A stretch of DNA of 64,000 nt from Agarophyton chilense (lineage: Eukaryota; Rhodophyta; Florideophyceae; Gracilariales; Gracilariaceae): contig JARGXX010000027.1 of the NCBI GenBank assembly GCA_030374765.1, forward strand, positions 1,054,001 through 1,118,000, in the 5' to 3' direction. Position numbers and translations under genes: made by a program. Positions within the stretch are counted from its first letter, which is position 1. Every line of letters starts with the position of its first letter. The notes beneath the pieces are model-generated. The model was given only the letters and a program-made list of their open reading frames with translations, did not search any database and had not been told where the DNA came from. This document shows, piece after piece, positions 9,768 to 21,539 of this stretch.

Positions 9768-11879
9768 ACTTACTGATGGCTTCGTTACAGTAGTTAGTTC
9801 GTCAATGGAAGCCCCACAGGTTCTTACAGTCAGTAGCAAAACATCCTTTCGGGGAGTAGAGTAAGACACCTGTCCTTCAATCGGCACAGGAAAAGTCCTG
9901 ACCATTCCCCTGGACCTGTCTCAAAGAGGAGCTCATCACTTTCCTAGTCTCTACCAGGGATGAAGCCCATTCGCTCATTGGCGATAGACCCACAGGCGAT
10001 TCGATTTCTGGAATCCTTTTCCTGGACATATGTATGAAATATCAAAAGGAGTTGGTTCCTCCTGGTAGGTTTGACCATAGGAGAGCAAAGACGTGGTATC
10101 AAGCTTGTGGGAGCTCACTACTGGTACAGCTGTCCACGTTCCTCTGGTGTCTGGCCGGACACTTTTATAGCCTAGTGGTTGTCACAAAGCTCGTATACTG
10201 CAAGAGACAAAAACGAGACTCTATTTGAGCTTTTTCATGATTGATACCACAGGAATTGAGTGGGACAAGTTCTCTTCTTTAAGGTCTGACAGTCATGTGT
10301 GCCTTTGATTTTGATTCTGTTTTTAGTCCCTTTCTGTATAATGTGGGAACGAACCTAATCTACCTTACTCGCAAGCCATGGGAAAAGAAACAAAGTTAAA
10401 ATAAGCATGTAGAGATACTTCTTTCAATCATCTTATGGATAAATCCATTCGTTTCAAATAATTCAAAATGGTAGTCATTTCCCGGAGAAGTCATCATATG
10501 GCGCCACAAAATGAATAATACCTTCACACTGAAGTGTTGAAGGGGTTTCGACCCTCGAGCCTATCAAAGGAGTCTTAAACAGCATGATAATCCGAAAATA
10601 GAAGCGAATCCATAGGTTGGTACATATATGACTACCCATAGAAACGAACAAATCATTTCAAGAGTTTTACCTATTATGAACATGTCGGAACGTATACAGA
10701 ATTCAGAGACTTATTTACCTCGATGGACTTTAAGGATTATAGCCATCGCCGAGTAAATTGCATCATCATCTTTCTCCGAGTTCACCATAGGGCCCACAAC
10801 AAGAAAGAACACGGGAACGTTTTCTATTTGAACTGTTCTGAGTCACATCATCATAATGCTTAGAAAAGATATTTTATATTACGCGATATTGAAAAAGGCA
10901 AAAAATGGACCGAGCAAAAAGCAAGTATAGAAAATAGTTGCGTGAGTTTGTGATCTGTAACACTTAACTCTTGTCGCAAGCCCTACAGGCTGCAATTATT
11001 CTTCTCTACATTACATCTATAGGTGTACGCAAAGATATGCACAAAATGTGTCCAAAGGATTGAAGGGTTTTCACAAGTGTAATTGATAGTTTAGAACGAT
11101 GGCAACTCTGGAATGTTGCTGTTCATGTGAACTAAAAAGACTTGCAAGTGAAGCTGGTTTACGAGAAGAATGTAAAGGGAAATGGCGTCTCCCGGAAAAA
11201 AAGGTTGTGTTTTCGATACCTCTATCTTGGCAGCTGCGGAGAACTACCTCTGAAAGCTCAAAAAGGGGAGGGGTTTCAACAAAACTGGGTAGGTAAAGCG
11301 TAATATTTGTCACCAGAGCAAATTTTATTTGACTCGTGACATATTCCAAAAAAAAGTCCCCAGAGTTTTTTGTGTTGTGAGACATCCATGAACGAAAAAT
11401 TTGGATAGCCTTTAATATACTTTGCGCCTCGAGACTCATGGCAGAAACGTTTATAATGCGAATATCGGAACACGGAAACTAGCATAAATTGTGCTTGGTA
11501 TGATCATAGACCATTCCATCGCTCATCACGAAGAGGGCTTCCGTCCTCTCAATCTCGATCCCCTTGGGGTAAGACGGGGAGTTGTCATGGGAAGTTGTTT
11601 TGCTATGTTCTTTTGTTGATTTCACGGGTAAACTTTGCTGACGTGTGGTGAAATTCTTGTCTCGTATTGCCGCCGTCATGTTCCAACTCTAATTTCAGGG
11701 TGTGTTTGCATTGCATATTCAATAGTATTAAAGCAATAAATTTTCAAGGACTGGGGGTCACTCGTCCAAGTATTGACGTGTGTTCTTCTTGTTGAACGGA
11801 AGTGGTCAAATCGAAAAGTTTGAAAATGAATTGTTTAATCATAGCACACCGAAGCTCCCGTCCCTGAGTTCGCCACAAG

Positions 11880-11904
11880 TGTCAAACTGACACTAAGTTT
11901 GACA
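11880..11904. repeat. Inverted repeat, 9-bp arms
   Basis: TGTCAAACT (11880-11888) and AGTTTGACA (11896-11904) are perfect complements across 7 bases. A related motif recurs at 12366-12385. Together they could be ends of a small miniature transposon, which I could not establish. Confidence 0.5.
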
Positions 11905-12365
11905 GTGCCCTAGAAACTTGCAAATGCAAGCTAACGCGAGACAGAAGACTACATCACACAATCAAAAAGAGAATAACTGTCTCACAGAGATGCAGTGGGC
12001 TGCCGCTTTTAAGGAAAACTGGGAGAGATAAATGCCTACGGGATGTGGTCGTCTATGAAAATCAATCACCACTTCTTTCACGTTCACAACGCGTCATGTC
12101 GGATTCTATATACCTCTGACACGTGTGACTGACATGTATCTCGTTCATGTGAAGGAACTCACCGTCCAAAACCAATCACCATTTCAATCAGTGCCGTCAC
12201 GCGCTTTTCATTATTGGTTAATTTCATGCTATTATTATCACGACTATCGTGAGCGTAAAACAATATACACATGAGAAAAGATTAGAACTTTGCGTACCAA
12301 GTACATTAAACGTATGGAAGCGTGTAGTCACTATCCATTCACCAATAGAACTGTAAACTTCAATA

Positions 12366-12385
12366 TTTGTCAAACATTTGACAAA
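12366..12385. repeat. Inverted repeat, 9-bp arms
   Basis: TTTGTCAAA and TTTGACAAA are separated by CA. Both arms share the TGTCAAA core seen at 11880, in a region otherwise without genes. Confidence 0.5.
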
Positions 12386-14091
12386 CGAGTGTTAGGAATC
12401 GATGACGTCCATCTTGTGAGGCGAAGCTATGAACCTCTCCTGTGAAGTAAGTCTGGGTTAATATCATTCAAAAATCAAGTCTGTGGCAAAGGTGGGAACG
12501 AATCTGATTACCAATACCACTGATTAGTGTAGAAATCTGTATCATGGAAGCATTGTCGCTGTCCTATCAAAGTGTAATTCTGAATTGGTGCTGTTTCTGA
12601 AGCGGTAGGGATTGGTTTTTTTTCCTGCGGAGCATGTAAGTCATTCATGTTTCGTGTTAGTGTTGATTTGCGTTTGGGAGGATCCAATCAAAATATCGCT
12701 CGGAAAAGTACAATGTTGAGCGGTTGTAATGCACAAACATATTTTCAATCCGACCCCGTAGAACCCGCAGGGTTTATCCTCAAGGGTGACTTAAAGGAGA
12801 CTCAGATAAGAATGAAGAAGTCGACGTGGAACGACATCTGTGAGTAGCCACAACATGGCGCACATTGGGAGGTTTTGATATTAAACGCACCAGACGTTAA
12901 ACGCTGTCGCCGGGCGGGGGCACGTCATATACAGAACAATGAACGTTTCTTGATACTCTCGAATCTCAAGATATTGCGTGGCGTGAGGGCTTGAGTTTGT
13001 GTGGCATAGCTGCGTAAGGATCACACCATTTCAACGGGCAGAAACAGAAGTGTCAAACTCATTCGCCCATCGGTGGGGCAGCATTGCCGAGAATGGCGTT
13101 TGGAAAGCTGACTTCTACAAGTAAATGTGAGAAATAATTCTGAAGTGTGTGGAACTAAAATATTTGTGCACCATCGTCGTCATGAGACTATATTTAACGA
13201 ATGGATGGTGAGTAAACTTTAGTCACAGGTCGAGACAGCAAGCTCTTCACGTGACGAGATGATTGCGCGTGGGTATGATTCGTCTTAGAGTAATTTCTGA
13301 CAAGGAGTATTGCTGAGCATGGGTTGTGGTATGGCGCGGAGTCACCGTCTCTCGACCGCCCAGCTTCCTCGCCCAACATTGCAACTCGTAGCACGTAGTT
13401 GAGCTTGGTGTATAAGCGCTGACTGGGCAAGAGAGAGATGTCTTTATCTGTGTTCGTTTTGACTACGTACCTCCAGTTTCCCTGTCTAACTGGAATTGCA
13501 AGGGATTATCACTCTCGCGTTTGGAAGTCACGCTGGTGGAAATGGAACGCACCTCGCTCTCAAAACCACGCGGTGCAATTGCGCCCTTGAGACCGACATA
13601 CCGCTGACCATTCGAGTTCCCATTTGTTGCCCCGGCGGAATGCTTGTTAGAAGAGAAAGCGGCTAAAAAAATTTTGGCCCACTACGTTTCCCGCTCAATT
13701 GCAATGAAAGGCATATTTTTCCTACGTTTGATCAAGGCATAAATCCTTTTCAAGAGCGATGGCGAGAGCAACGTCTTACCATCCATCCAAATTGTACGAC
13801 CAATCATTGTCCTGTTCGATAATTATATATTTACTGCTTTGCATATCTATCAGTTTTGTGTGCAGACTATGCGTTTCAAGTGCAAAGGCTTGTGGCCACA
13901 TGCATGCCGCATCGACAAAGTATACAATCAACCAGAGCTGCTAGCTGTGGCTGCTACCCTCTCACTCTATTCAATGTAAAAAACTTATCTGCCTACTTGC
14001 AGTAGGATCACTAAATGCGTCAACTAAGCCAGCCACGTTGAATGCAGATGGGGTGTAGCTGGCGCAAATCCGCTTCAATATGAAAATAAGA

Positions 14092-14625
14092 TCATCGTCG
14101 ATGCCGAGAACTTGAAGAACCATGCCGAGAACTTGAAGAACCATGGCGAGTGCAGCAGGTGGTGCAAGCGAATTTACCATTACGACCGCATCGACGACAA
14201 AAGTTATCACCAGGGCACGAGCGACATACAACGGCCCCACAAAACTCGCATGTGACAAACAGGCAATCGCATTTCAGAGTTCTGCGGCAACTAATGCACT
14301 CCACACGAACACCACGATCTCGGCTGCCACATCTCCCGCACAGCGGTGAATTGGGACCGAAGTACAAATCCTCAGGCTGGCATCGGAAACACTTCTTCTT
14401 TCCATGGTGACGGACCATTGCAGAACACTCGTTGCAGTACACCTTGCGGCACACTTCGCACTTCTCCAAGTTCCCACTGCAGTCGCGACAGAAGTACAAT
14501 TCGCACACATCACACACCCGATTGCGTCCACGGGAGCTGTTTCTAGTGCGGTTCCATGGGACGCCGCACCCGGCGCACTCGACGATAATTTCGTGCCTGG
14601 AGGTGACGGAGACGGTGGATGACAT
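14092..14625 (-). CDS. Small cysteine-rich zinc-finger-like protein, unknown function
   Basis: A 177-residue ORF from ATG 14625 contains about a dozen CxxC pairs (CAGC, CDVC, CRDC, CEVC, CNEC, CFRC, CGRC, CISC, CEFC, CRSC, CRRC, CTTC) with few His. The spacing suggests several RING/FYVE-like or treble-clef zinc modules, but matches no family I can name. The C-terminal tail RHGSSSSRHGSSSSRHRR comes from a 21-bp tandem duplication (14100-14141). The frame is unbroken, and the regular cysteine pattern argues strongly for a real protein. G-runs on the plus strand (14642 onward) put C-runs just upstream of the start. The host gene or mobile origin is unknown. Confidence 0.7.
   Translation of the reverse strand: MSSTVSVTSRHEIIVECAGCGVPWNRTRNSSRGRNRVCDVCELYFCRDCSGNLEKCEVCRKVYCNECSAMVRHHGKKKCFRCQPEDLYFGPNSPLCGRCGSRDRGVRVECISCRRTLKCDCLFVTCEFCGAVVCRSCPGDNFCRRCGRNGKFACTTCCTRHGSSSSRHGSSSSRHRR
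14100..14141. repeat. 21-bp tandem duplication in the Cys-rich gene
   Basis: ATGCCGAGAACTTGAAGAACC is repeated twice in tandem (one base over or under depending on phase). On the minus strand it encodes the doubled RHGSSSS heptad. The second copy passes into ATGGCGAG, marking the end of the duplication. Confidence 0.85.
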
Positions 14626-14641
14626 TGGGATCGATTGTGAA

Positions 14642-14920
14642 GGGGGGGGGAGGGGGAGGGGGAGGAAGCAAGATTAAGAGGGTAGTAGCTGGGAGCGGGA
14701 GGTGGGGTGTCGAAGGAAAGATGAAGGTGAGGAAGAGGAAAGGGAGTTTTAGATTGAGAAGTTCAGATTAGGAAGTTCAAACTGGGAAGTTGTGATTGGG
14801 AAAGCGGGGCGATAGGAAGAGACGAGGGGAGAGGAGAGACGCGGGCTGGTGCAGGGCTATTGATATAGAAATATTGCAGCGTCTCCAAGGGGGCTGTAGG
14901 GGGGGCTGGGGGGGGGGGGA
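14642..14920. repeat. Two G-run tracts with quadruplex potential
   Basis: At 14642-14663 four runs of 4-9 G are separated by single A. At 14889-14920 further runs of 4-10 G occur. Both lie on the plus strand, upstream of the minus-strand Cys-rich gene. The quadruplex propensity is inferred from the pattern. Confidence 0.6.
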
Positions 14921-15020
14921 GTGTACGAGGGAAGGTTAAAACGAACGCAGGAGGCGTGGATGCAACGTTCAAGATGGAACGGAAGGCGATGGAAAGAGAG
15001 GGTGATGGCGGATACCCGGC

Positions 15021-15317
15021 GTGACATCGTCACTGAGCGTGCGCCGCACGCGCGCCATGCGCCGTGAGAATGTAGGTGCGCGCATCAACGCCCGTCCTCA
15101 AGGATACTCGCGTACAATGCAAGGCGTGACGCGCGTGTGCGCCAGGCACCGTGGTCTGCGCCACGTGGCATTGAAGTGTTATACGTGTACCCGTGTGAAG
15201 CCTGATGTGTTCACCTGCTGCCAATGCGTGGAAGCACTGCTCGTGTCCACGTCTTGGGGGAAGAGAGTCCATGACCTTATCAAGTATCAGGTTGGTCGAC
15301 AGCAAATGGACGTTTAG
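15021..15317 (+). CDS. Possible small ORF with CxxC motifs
   Basis: A 98-codon frame contains CYTC and CCQC with nine residues between them. It sits about 400 bases from, and divergent to, the cysteine-rich gene at 14092-14625. I found no recognised domain and there is an equally long antisense frame, so chance is likely. Confidence 0.2.
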   Translation: MTSSLSVRRTRAMRRENVGARINARPQGYSRTMQGVTRVCARHRGLRHVALKCYTCTRVKPDVFTCCQCVEALLVSTSWGKRVHDLIKYQVGRQQMDV

Positions 15318-16294
15318 CTGTATATGATTGGTTGGGCAAAGCTTTTCAAAACTTTCACTTTTACATAGAAAAGTCAAACCTTTTTCTTAAATGACCAACA
15401 TCTGCAGCCTTCTGAAATGCAGATGGCGTTTTAGCCACACGAAAGACTCATGAATCTCAACTAGTGGTGTGCGGTATTTAAGGAAACATTCTCCAAACCG
15501 AGGAAGACCGCAAATAAGCGCAATTGGACCTCATAAATAAAACGAGAGAAGGCATCTATGAAAAAATACGAAAAGAATATGCAATGTTACCAGTGTCACT
15601 GGAACGGATGGTGTCTTTAGTGTAGGTTGTGTAGAACAGAAAACATATTAGTAAGCGTCACGTCTTGTGATTCATCTTCAATGCTAATTACAGATTTGGC
15701 CGAATTGAAGCGTTAATATAGATAGATTGAGGTCGTTCGTTTTTATCTAAAGAAAAAAAACTTAGTAATGTCTTGTTATGTGAACAAAAACTACCGTCGT
15801 CTATGGTTGCATCAAAAAATGCACGATTTTTTTTCTACGGTACAAAACCCAGTTTTATCGTTTTGCCGCACTCTGATGAAGGTTAAAGTAGTCTGTGATT
15901 TGGTTCACGAAGATAATGTGGCCGTGGAGGCATCGAACGCGCCGTTAGTGGTTGTGGCAGGAACGTTCATACTTTTACGACTTTTCATAGCCATATTTAC
16001 ACCCCGGTGGCGCTTCTACGGCTTTAGATATCATTCAATGTCAAGATTGATGTACATAGCTGTTTCAGCGGCTGGGATTGAGACAACACCCCACGAAGCA
16101 GTTCTGGGAAAGCTGGCACATGCTGAACGATCTAGATGTGCACTTAGAAATACTGCGTATGCGCACATAGGCATTGAAGGAAAAGCTGGCTGACGTTCTC
16201 TGGCTTGCACAATGCATCACGGTATTGCTAAAGAACAATTCGTGGCTGGTTTTTCTTCATCTTTTAAACCGTTCCTGTGCCGTGTTTGTTTTAT
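15318..16294. other. No supported gene
   Basis: A 141-codon plus frame (15768-16193) has one hydrophobic stretch (VVVAGTFILLRLFIAIF) but no family match and a weak start context. I regard it as unproven. Confidence 0.35.
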
Positions 16295-17034
16295 TTATTC
16301 TGGCCGTATTGCTGACCCGATTATATACCCGGCCGGTGTACTGCAATTTTCCGGCTGCAAAGTAGGACCACAGAATACCAAAGAAGCTGCACCCGCAACG
16401 ATTACAGTCGCCACACTGGCGTACATTTTCGGCGTTCTCCGAGTCCATTCGCATGTCTGCCGCTGATGGGGCTCCTGCGCAAAAAATGCGCAAATTTCAA
16501 GTGCGGCTCTGTCTTCAGTCAACTCCAGATATTCATATTTGTGTAGAGCAATCTCAAATTGGGAAATGTTTCTCGGGTGTTCGAGTCTTGCTCTCGCGAA
16601 GTGGGGTATCTCAGCGAACGAACCTTGGTGCCACCGATGTGTGGGTATAAAACCATGGTGGTTCAGTCAATAACTACAAAGGTCATGAACCCAGGAAAAG
16701 AAAAAAATCAAAGGTGGATCCAAGGACCAGTATAATCCGTGGACAACTGCAAATTGTGGTGCAAAAATGTAAGGCGGAATATGAAGCACAACCAAGAGTA
16801 CAAATCTATAAAAAAAGATATCCACACTAAATAAGCGAGTTTAAGACGGGTAATAACAACTCTATATATCAGCTTTGTACTGTCCTAAACACAGAAAACC
16901 CAACAAATGAAGAAAAAACACCAATAACAAGGGTAAATTGACGTTAGAGCTTTCCGAAGGGATAGATTAGCCCAAATGATCGCAGTTCCGCCCTTTACGA
17001 GATAATGACTCCCGTCGGCGACACAATCTAGAGC
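16295..17034 (-). repeat. Dispersed repeat, copy 1, with conserved minus-strand ORF
   Basis: Bases 16561-17034 align throughout with 37698-38173 at roughly three quarters identity by eye. On the minus strand both copies encode closely similar protein (copy 1: HRWHQGSFAEIPHFARARLE), with changes concentrated at third positions, so this segment was coding. Copy 1 continues to 16295 as an open frame (LELTEDRAALEICAFFAQ). Copy 2 instead joins Gypsy RNase H sequence. Probably the leader and gag region of an LTR element, but the family is not identified. Confidence 0.6.
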
Positions 17035-17047
17035 TACGCACTTGGTT

Positions 17048-17107
17048 CATGGTATTCCACTGAAGACTGTAGGGGTCTCGGTGCAGTGGGTATTCACAGA
17101 AATAACG
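17048..17107 (-). repeat. 60-bp block shared with 35747-35812
   Basis: The block TGGTATTCCACTG...TATTCACAGAAAT here and TGGAATTCCACTG...TATCCACAGAAAT at 35747 are near-identical. Similarity stops sharply on both sides. It adjoins the dispersed repeat here and the 5' leader of Gypsy B there. This suggests an LTR terminus (...CCA on the minus strand), but that is not proven. Confidence 0.5.
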
Positions 17108-17339
17108 GCGAAGAGCCGGTGTCGCCTTGCGAGCGATGGTTCTTAGATAAGAAGAGAGTGTGCAAAAAGCAGTCCGGTGTGCCTGAAAATGGGGATAATA
17201 CGTGTAATGACAAGGCGGATGTTCAGATATGGCGATACGTAATGCGCACGAAATTGGCTCGATCGCCCTTGTGATATCACAAATAACCAGGTTACAGTAG
17301 TGAAAACAACAGAAAAACAACACACACACACACAGAAAG

Positions 17340-18448
17340 CTGTAGAAGAATGGCAGTAAACGCGCAACAGTAGAAGGTATCCTCTGAAAAAGAGTTAAAG
17401 CTCAGAACGGTTAAGAACTGATACTATAGGGGCCCCTTTGTGGTGAACCACCTTAGGATTTCCAGGACTCACCAAAATGGTTTTTAGGTTGATTGACCTT
17501 TCGCCGTCCTCACCTGGGCCTTGCGCCCTTTCATGTGCCAAGAGACAAGGCAAATACTGTTCTCGTTGCGCCTAAAAAGTGTGCCTTGGGATTTCTCTAT
17601 GAAAATACAAGGATTCGGCAGCGTTGGAGGATAGGATTCCTCAGTTGAAGTTTACTCCCGTCCTTCCCTGCCTTCTGCCGTCCTTCCCTTACTCGTTGCC
17701 GTTCTACGCTTCTTTAAGTAGACTACCGTTCTTCTCTACTCTGCGTATTCGCCCGAACGCCGTTGCCGTCTTTTCCTTGCTTTGTCTAGCTTTGCTTGTG
17801 TTTTATTGCCTTCCTTCTGTGTGCACTTGCACTTGCTTTGCCTTTTCTCTTTCCCTCTATTGGGAGTTGCCTTTTGTTTCTTTTGCGTTCGGTCGCCCTC
17901 AGCATTCCTCTTTCCGTGTCTGTTCAAGTTATGCTTGTATTCAGACATTTGCCCTTTCGACGACTGGATTCCATGCATTCGCCTTATTCATATTGCTTAG
18001 CCATTTTTGTTGTTTTACAACTGTACAGTAATGCATACACGTGGCGTGCCACTACACAAGTATCTAAATAATACCAAATAAAATATTTGGTGATTGCACC
18101 TTATAGTGTACAGTAAATACAGTACTTCCTCATTAAATTTCTCCTTTCCAAACCTTTCCATGAAGTAATTCTTCTCATAACTTCTCGTAATCGAGTATAG
18201 CCCAAGCAATAGCTTATGAATGCCCTATCGCGACTTCGGATTATTTCAATCGGTCGAAATCAGGGGCATCCAGAATGCTACATATCCCCCCCGTTAAGTG
18301 GGGAGCCCCCGCGCCGCATTGTCTGTAAAAGCGATGGCAGCGCGCTTTTCGGACATTCCGATTCTTCTTTTCGTATCTCAACCTTGTGTTTTCCCAATCC
18401 ACCTTGCGATCATCTCGCTATTCCATCTTTCAAGCTTTTCTTGTATCT
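17340..18448. other. Gene-poor flank of Gypsy A; pyrimidine-rich tract
   Basis: 17640-18010 is strongly T/C-rich on the plus strand, which makes long hydrophobic open frames (for example 17624-18031) without coding value. A short CA microsatellite lies at 17321-17334. No gene is supported. Confidence 0.45.
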
Positions 18449-18453
18449 GACAT

Positions 18454-19169
18454 TGTAGTATTCTACTATGTCGGGGAATCCGATACGTTGGTTTTTCGCG
18501 AATTCACGGTTGGAACTCATGAGTGAGTGTTATCATTAGCATTGTGATATGAAGCGGCATCCCGCATAGGATGCCTAGAGGCAGAATGTCTTAGTGGAAC
18601 ACGTGGCGTCATATGTCGAGTGGCTTACCACGGCGCGCGCACTGTTGCGACCCTTCCTAGGAGAATGCCATATTGGCAACGGCGCGTGTAGTGGCGGTCC
18701 ACGTGGAGGGCTTTACTACCCTTTGTAGCTAGACGTTCATTAGGGACCATACCCATACAGTGGTTTGGCTAAGTGGCTGACCACTGGGTATTATGTATAT
18801 ATTTATTTGGGCACTCACCCTGGTACACAGTATATAGTGTACTAGAGGTGAGCGCCGACTCCAAGTAAAGGAGACAACATGGGCATCATGACTATTCTAT
18901 TCCTCGCTTAGGTTTCCTTAACTGGAGATCCGGACGAGCTATAATAGATAGTCAGCCCCCAACCACTTCACGAGCCGTCTCGTACCTACGTTCCATCGAC
19001 GTTTTACAGTTGCACTGTTCACCTTCGCTGGCGAGTAGTGGCCTTACACTCCACTTCCAGCTCGCTGGTGTTGTAGCTCTACCACCCCTTTTCCTTCGCC
19101 GCAAGCGACCCACCGGCATTCCGAACGCTGTCGCAGGTGTCTGCTCTCTCCGTTAGAGCGGATACTACA
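18454..19169 (+). repeat. 5' LTR of Gypsy A
   Basis: 716 bp, TG...CA with 8-bp inverted termini TGTAGTAT/ATACTACA. It is equal in length to the 3' LTR. The sequence immediately downstream (AGTAGTCTCCCGAC) does not begin with the usual TGG of a tRNA 3'-end primer site. Confidence 0.97.
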
Positions 19170-19384
19170 AGTAGTCTCCCGACTTAGAACCACTGTGGTC
19201 AGCTGCACTGAACAATTCGTTCCTGGAACGTGGAATCGATATCGATACTCGGAAGAAGTGGAATCACTACAGTTATTGTTTATCGAACCACCTCCGGCAA
19301 TTGCGGAATTCATCGTGGTTGAACACGTGGTCGAGAAGTCGAAGACACCATTTGGTTCGCACCTGGACTCATGTTTGGTCTAAG

Positions 19385-21536
19385 ATGCCGAAGACCCGAA
19401 GCCAGTCGAGTACTGATTGCCCCGGTCCTGCGGGACAACCACCAAACCGAGGCTCGCCTCATCTGTTGAAGCCGGAGAGCGGCTGTATCGTCAAGCGATG
19501 TCGCGCTCACGCTCGGTGAATGATGAACGAGATCTCTCGGATGTACCGGCCTCTGTGGCAGCGGCAGTCACGCCCACCACAGAAGCCGTAGTTGACCCTG
19601 AGGTCGTCGGACCTCAAGAAGAGGATGATTTGCGCAGGGAAGTGCGTCGTCTCAAGTCTGAGTCAAGCGCTTCGCGTATGCGCATGGTTGCGATGGAATC
19701 GCAGATCGCTGTTCTTATCGCTGATGTCGAACAATTACGCAGTGCACATCAAGCACTCGTTCCTCAAGACGATGGGAAGCAGGTCTCTGCATCAGATAAA
19801 ACACTACGTGAGGATTTGAACCATCTACTGGAGAGGTACGGGAATGCGCCCGATGCGCTACCCGGCTTAACCGTGGATGTAGAGGAAGTCCTCACTCGAG
19901 TTAACCCCCGTTTAGAATGCCTGGAGGCGGCAGTTCATGCGCAGACTGCTGCTAAACCAGTCGTGCTGGAAGAGAAAGGAGCTCCTTTGAAGGAAGCTCG
20001 TTCGAAGAAGTCGAAGTCACGACGTAAGAAGCGGAAGTACGCACGTGATTCGAGTGACGATTCGTCAAGTACGCAGGGTTTCAGTTCCAGTACTGATGAT
20101 TCTGATGATTCAGATACGTCAGATGACGACGACAGTGATGATGGTCATCGAAGGTCCCGATCTCGGAAGAAGAACACGTCTTCGTGGTTAATGAGAAAAA
20201 AGGCTCACCTTACAGAGGATTGAAGGTGCTCCCGTGCACGAATCCGCTTTATCGGAAGGTCCTGAATTGCAGGTACTACCGTCTGAAGGTGAAGAGCAAG
20301 AAGCGCTCAGAACGCGAAACCGCGAAGGTGAAGGATCACATCAAACGATTGAAGATCGGCCTTAATGATTTAACATTTGATGGGAAAACCCCCATTCTCG
20401 TTATCGAATTTCTCACTCGATTCGTTTCCGAAGCAGACACTCTAGGGATGAGTGAGCCACAGGCATTTGTGTCTTTACCACACTTCCTGAAGGGTTTTGC
20501 TTTAGAGCAATATCGTTCCGTATTCAGATCATTGAAAGCTGATGAAGGCGGCGTTACCTCATGGCCAGAGGCGGTGCAATATTTGCTGCGCAGTTACGCG
20601 ACTTCAAACACGATACGTCAGGCGATCCTGGACCTAAGGGATGTGACCCAAAAGCCTGAGGAGGGCGAAGCTGAGTACAGCTCAAGGCTTAACAAAGCTT
20701 CAGTCCGCTTTGGAAACGTCCACTCGACGGAGGACAAGATTACCTTGTACATCGACGGGCTGGCCCCGAGCATCAAGTCGTTGGTAGCTCTAAATCGAGA
20801 GAAGCATGGAAGAGTCTCCTTTTTGGAGTTAGTTCAGTTTGCGAAAGCTGAAGGATACGCGGCCAGAGCGCGAGGTAGCCCCCGTCGTTCAGTGGATTTT
20901 GGAACCTCAATGGGAAAGGAGAAGGTCTCCGCCAGAGTTAATCAGTGCAGCAAATTGCTACATCTGGAATCTCCAGTGCACTTACGAGATTCGTCGTTGG
21001 CACCCAAAGGGAGTGACTCGCATGAGGAGGTGGTCCATTCAATGGAATATACGGACTCTTCTGTACCTACAGTGGATCTCCCACACTCAGAGTCTCAGGA
21101 CGAGGGAGCCCTAATGGCTATGGAGGGCCGTCGCCCTATGTACCGTCCCTACACGGTGCCTCCACAAGGAGGTTTTAAGAACGGGAAACCCGGATGGGTG
21201 GATACTCGCACGGCATACCGTTCACAACCTATGTTGACCAACCGTCGTGAGGGTTTGATCTGTTATTCATGTTATGGAAAACACCATTTGAGTGCAGAAT
21301 GCACCCCTCCTGCAAAGGATCTGAGTCGTATCATGACGAATTATGAAGCACTCTCAGAAGAGGAAAGGAGCCGCGTACCGGCGGGCATGTATTGGAAAGC
21401 CAAAAGTTGGTTTTCTCAGACACCAATGTGCCGGACGGACAAGCCGGTTGCTCAGAATGCTGAAGTGTTACAACCCAGAACCCCGGTAGGAAGAGGCGCC
21501 TTTGAGGCGAATAAGCCGGTGCAACCGAACAACTAA
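19385..21536 (+). pseudogene. gag: gag of Gypsy A (frameshifted)
   Basis: The start at ATG 19385 (MPKTRS) is supported by the matching start in element B. The frame shifts near 19435 and again near 20200, so the product is read in three frames. Contents in order: coiled-coil-like region with heptads (about 19610-19950), a Lys/Arg then Ser/Asp-rich linker, the capsid-like region (about 20340-20880), and one CCHC zinc knuckle CYSCYGKHHLSAEC near 21260. The second shift lies at an A AAA AAG run. Element B reads straight through the same place, which favours a mutation over programmed slippage. Gag forms the virus-like particle. Confidence 0.9.
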
Positions 21537-21539
21537 GTG

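Larger units (their letters stand above)
8760..14091. other. Long gene-poor stretch
   Basis: I find no ORF with recognisable content. Open frames (for example 9618-9905 minus, 11071-11439 minus) lack motifs and are probably chance. A 65-codon plus ORF at 11099-11296 has a good start context and CCCSC near its N-terminus but no other support. Short inverted and tandem repeats are listed separately. Confidence 0.45.

Noticed and set aside
16967-17329. 120-codon minus ORF as a gene
   Set aside because: It spans the shared 60-bp block and repeat edge; no domain, and its matching copy at 35742 is a fusion of unrelated pieces.
17624-18031. 135-codon hydrophobic plus 'membrane protein'
   Set aside because: Comes from a T/C-rich tract; overlapping frames are equally open.
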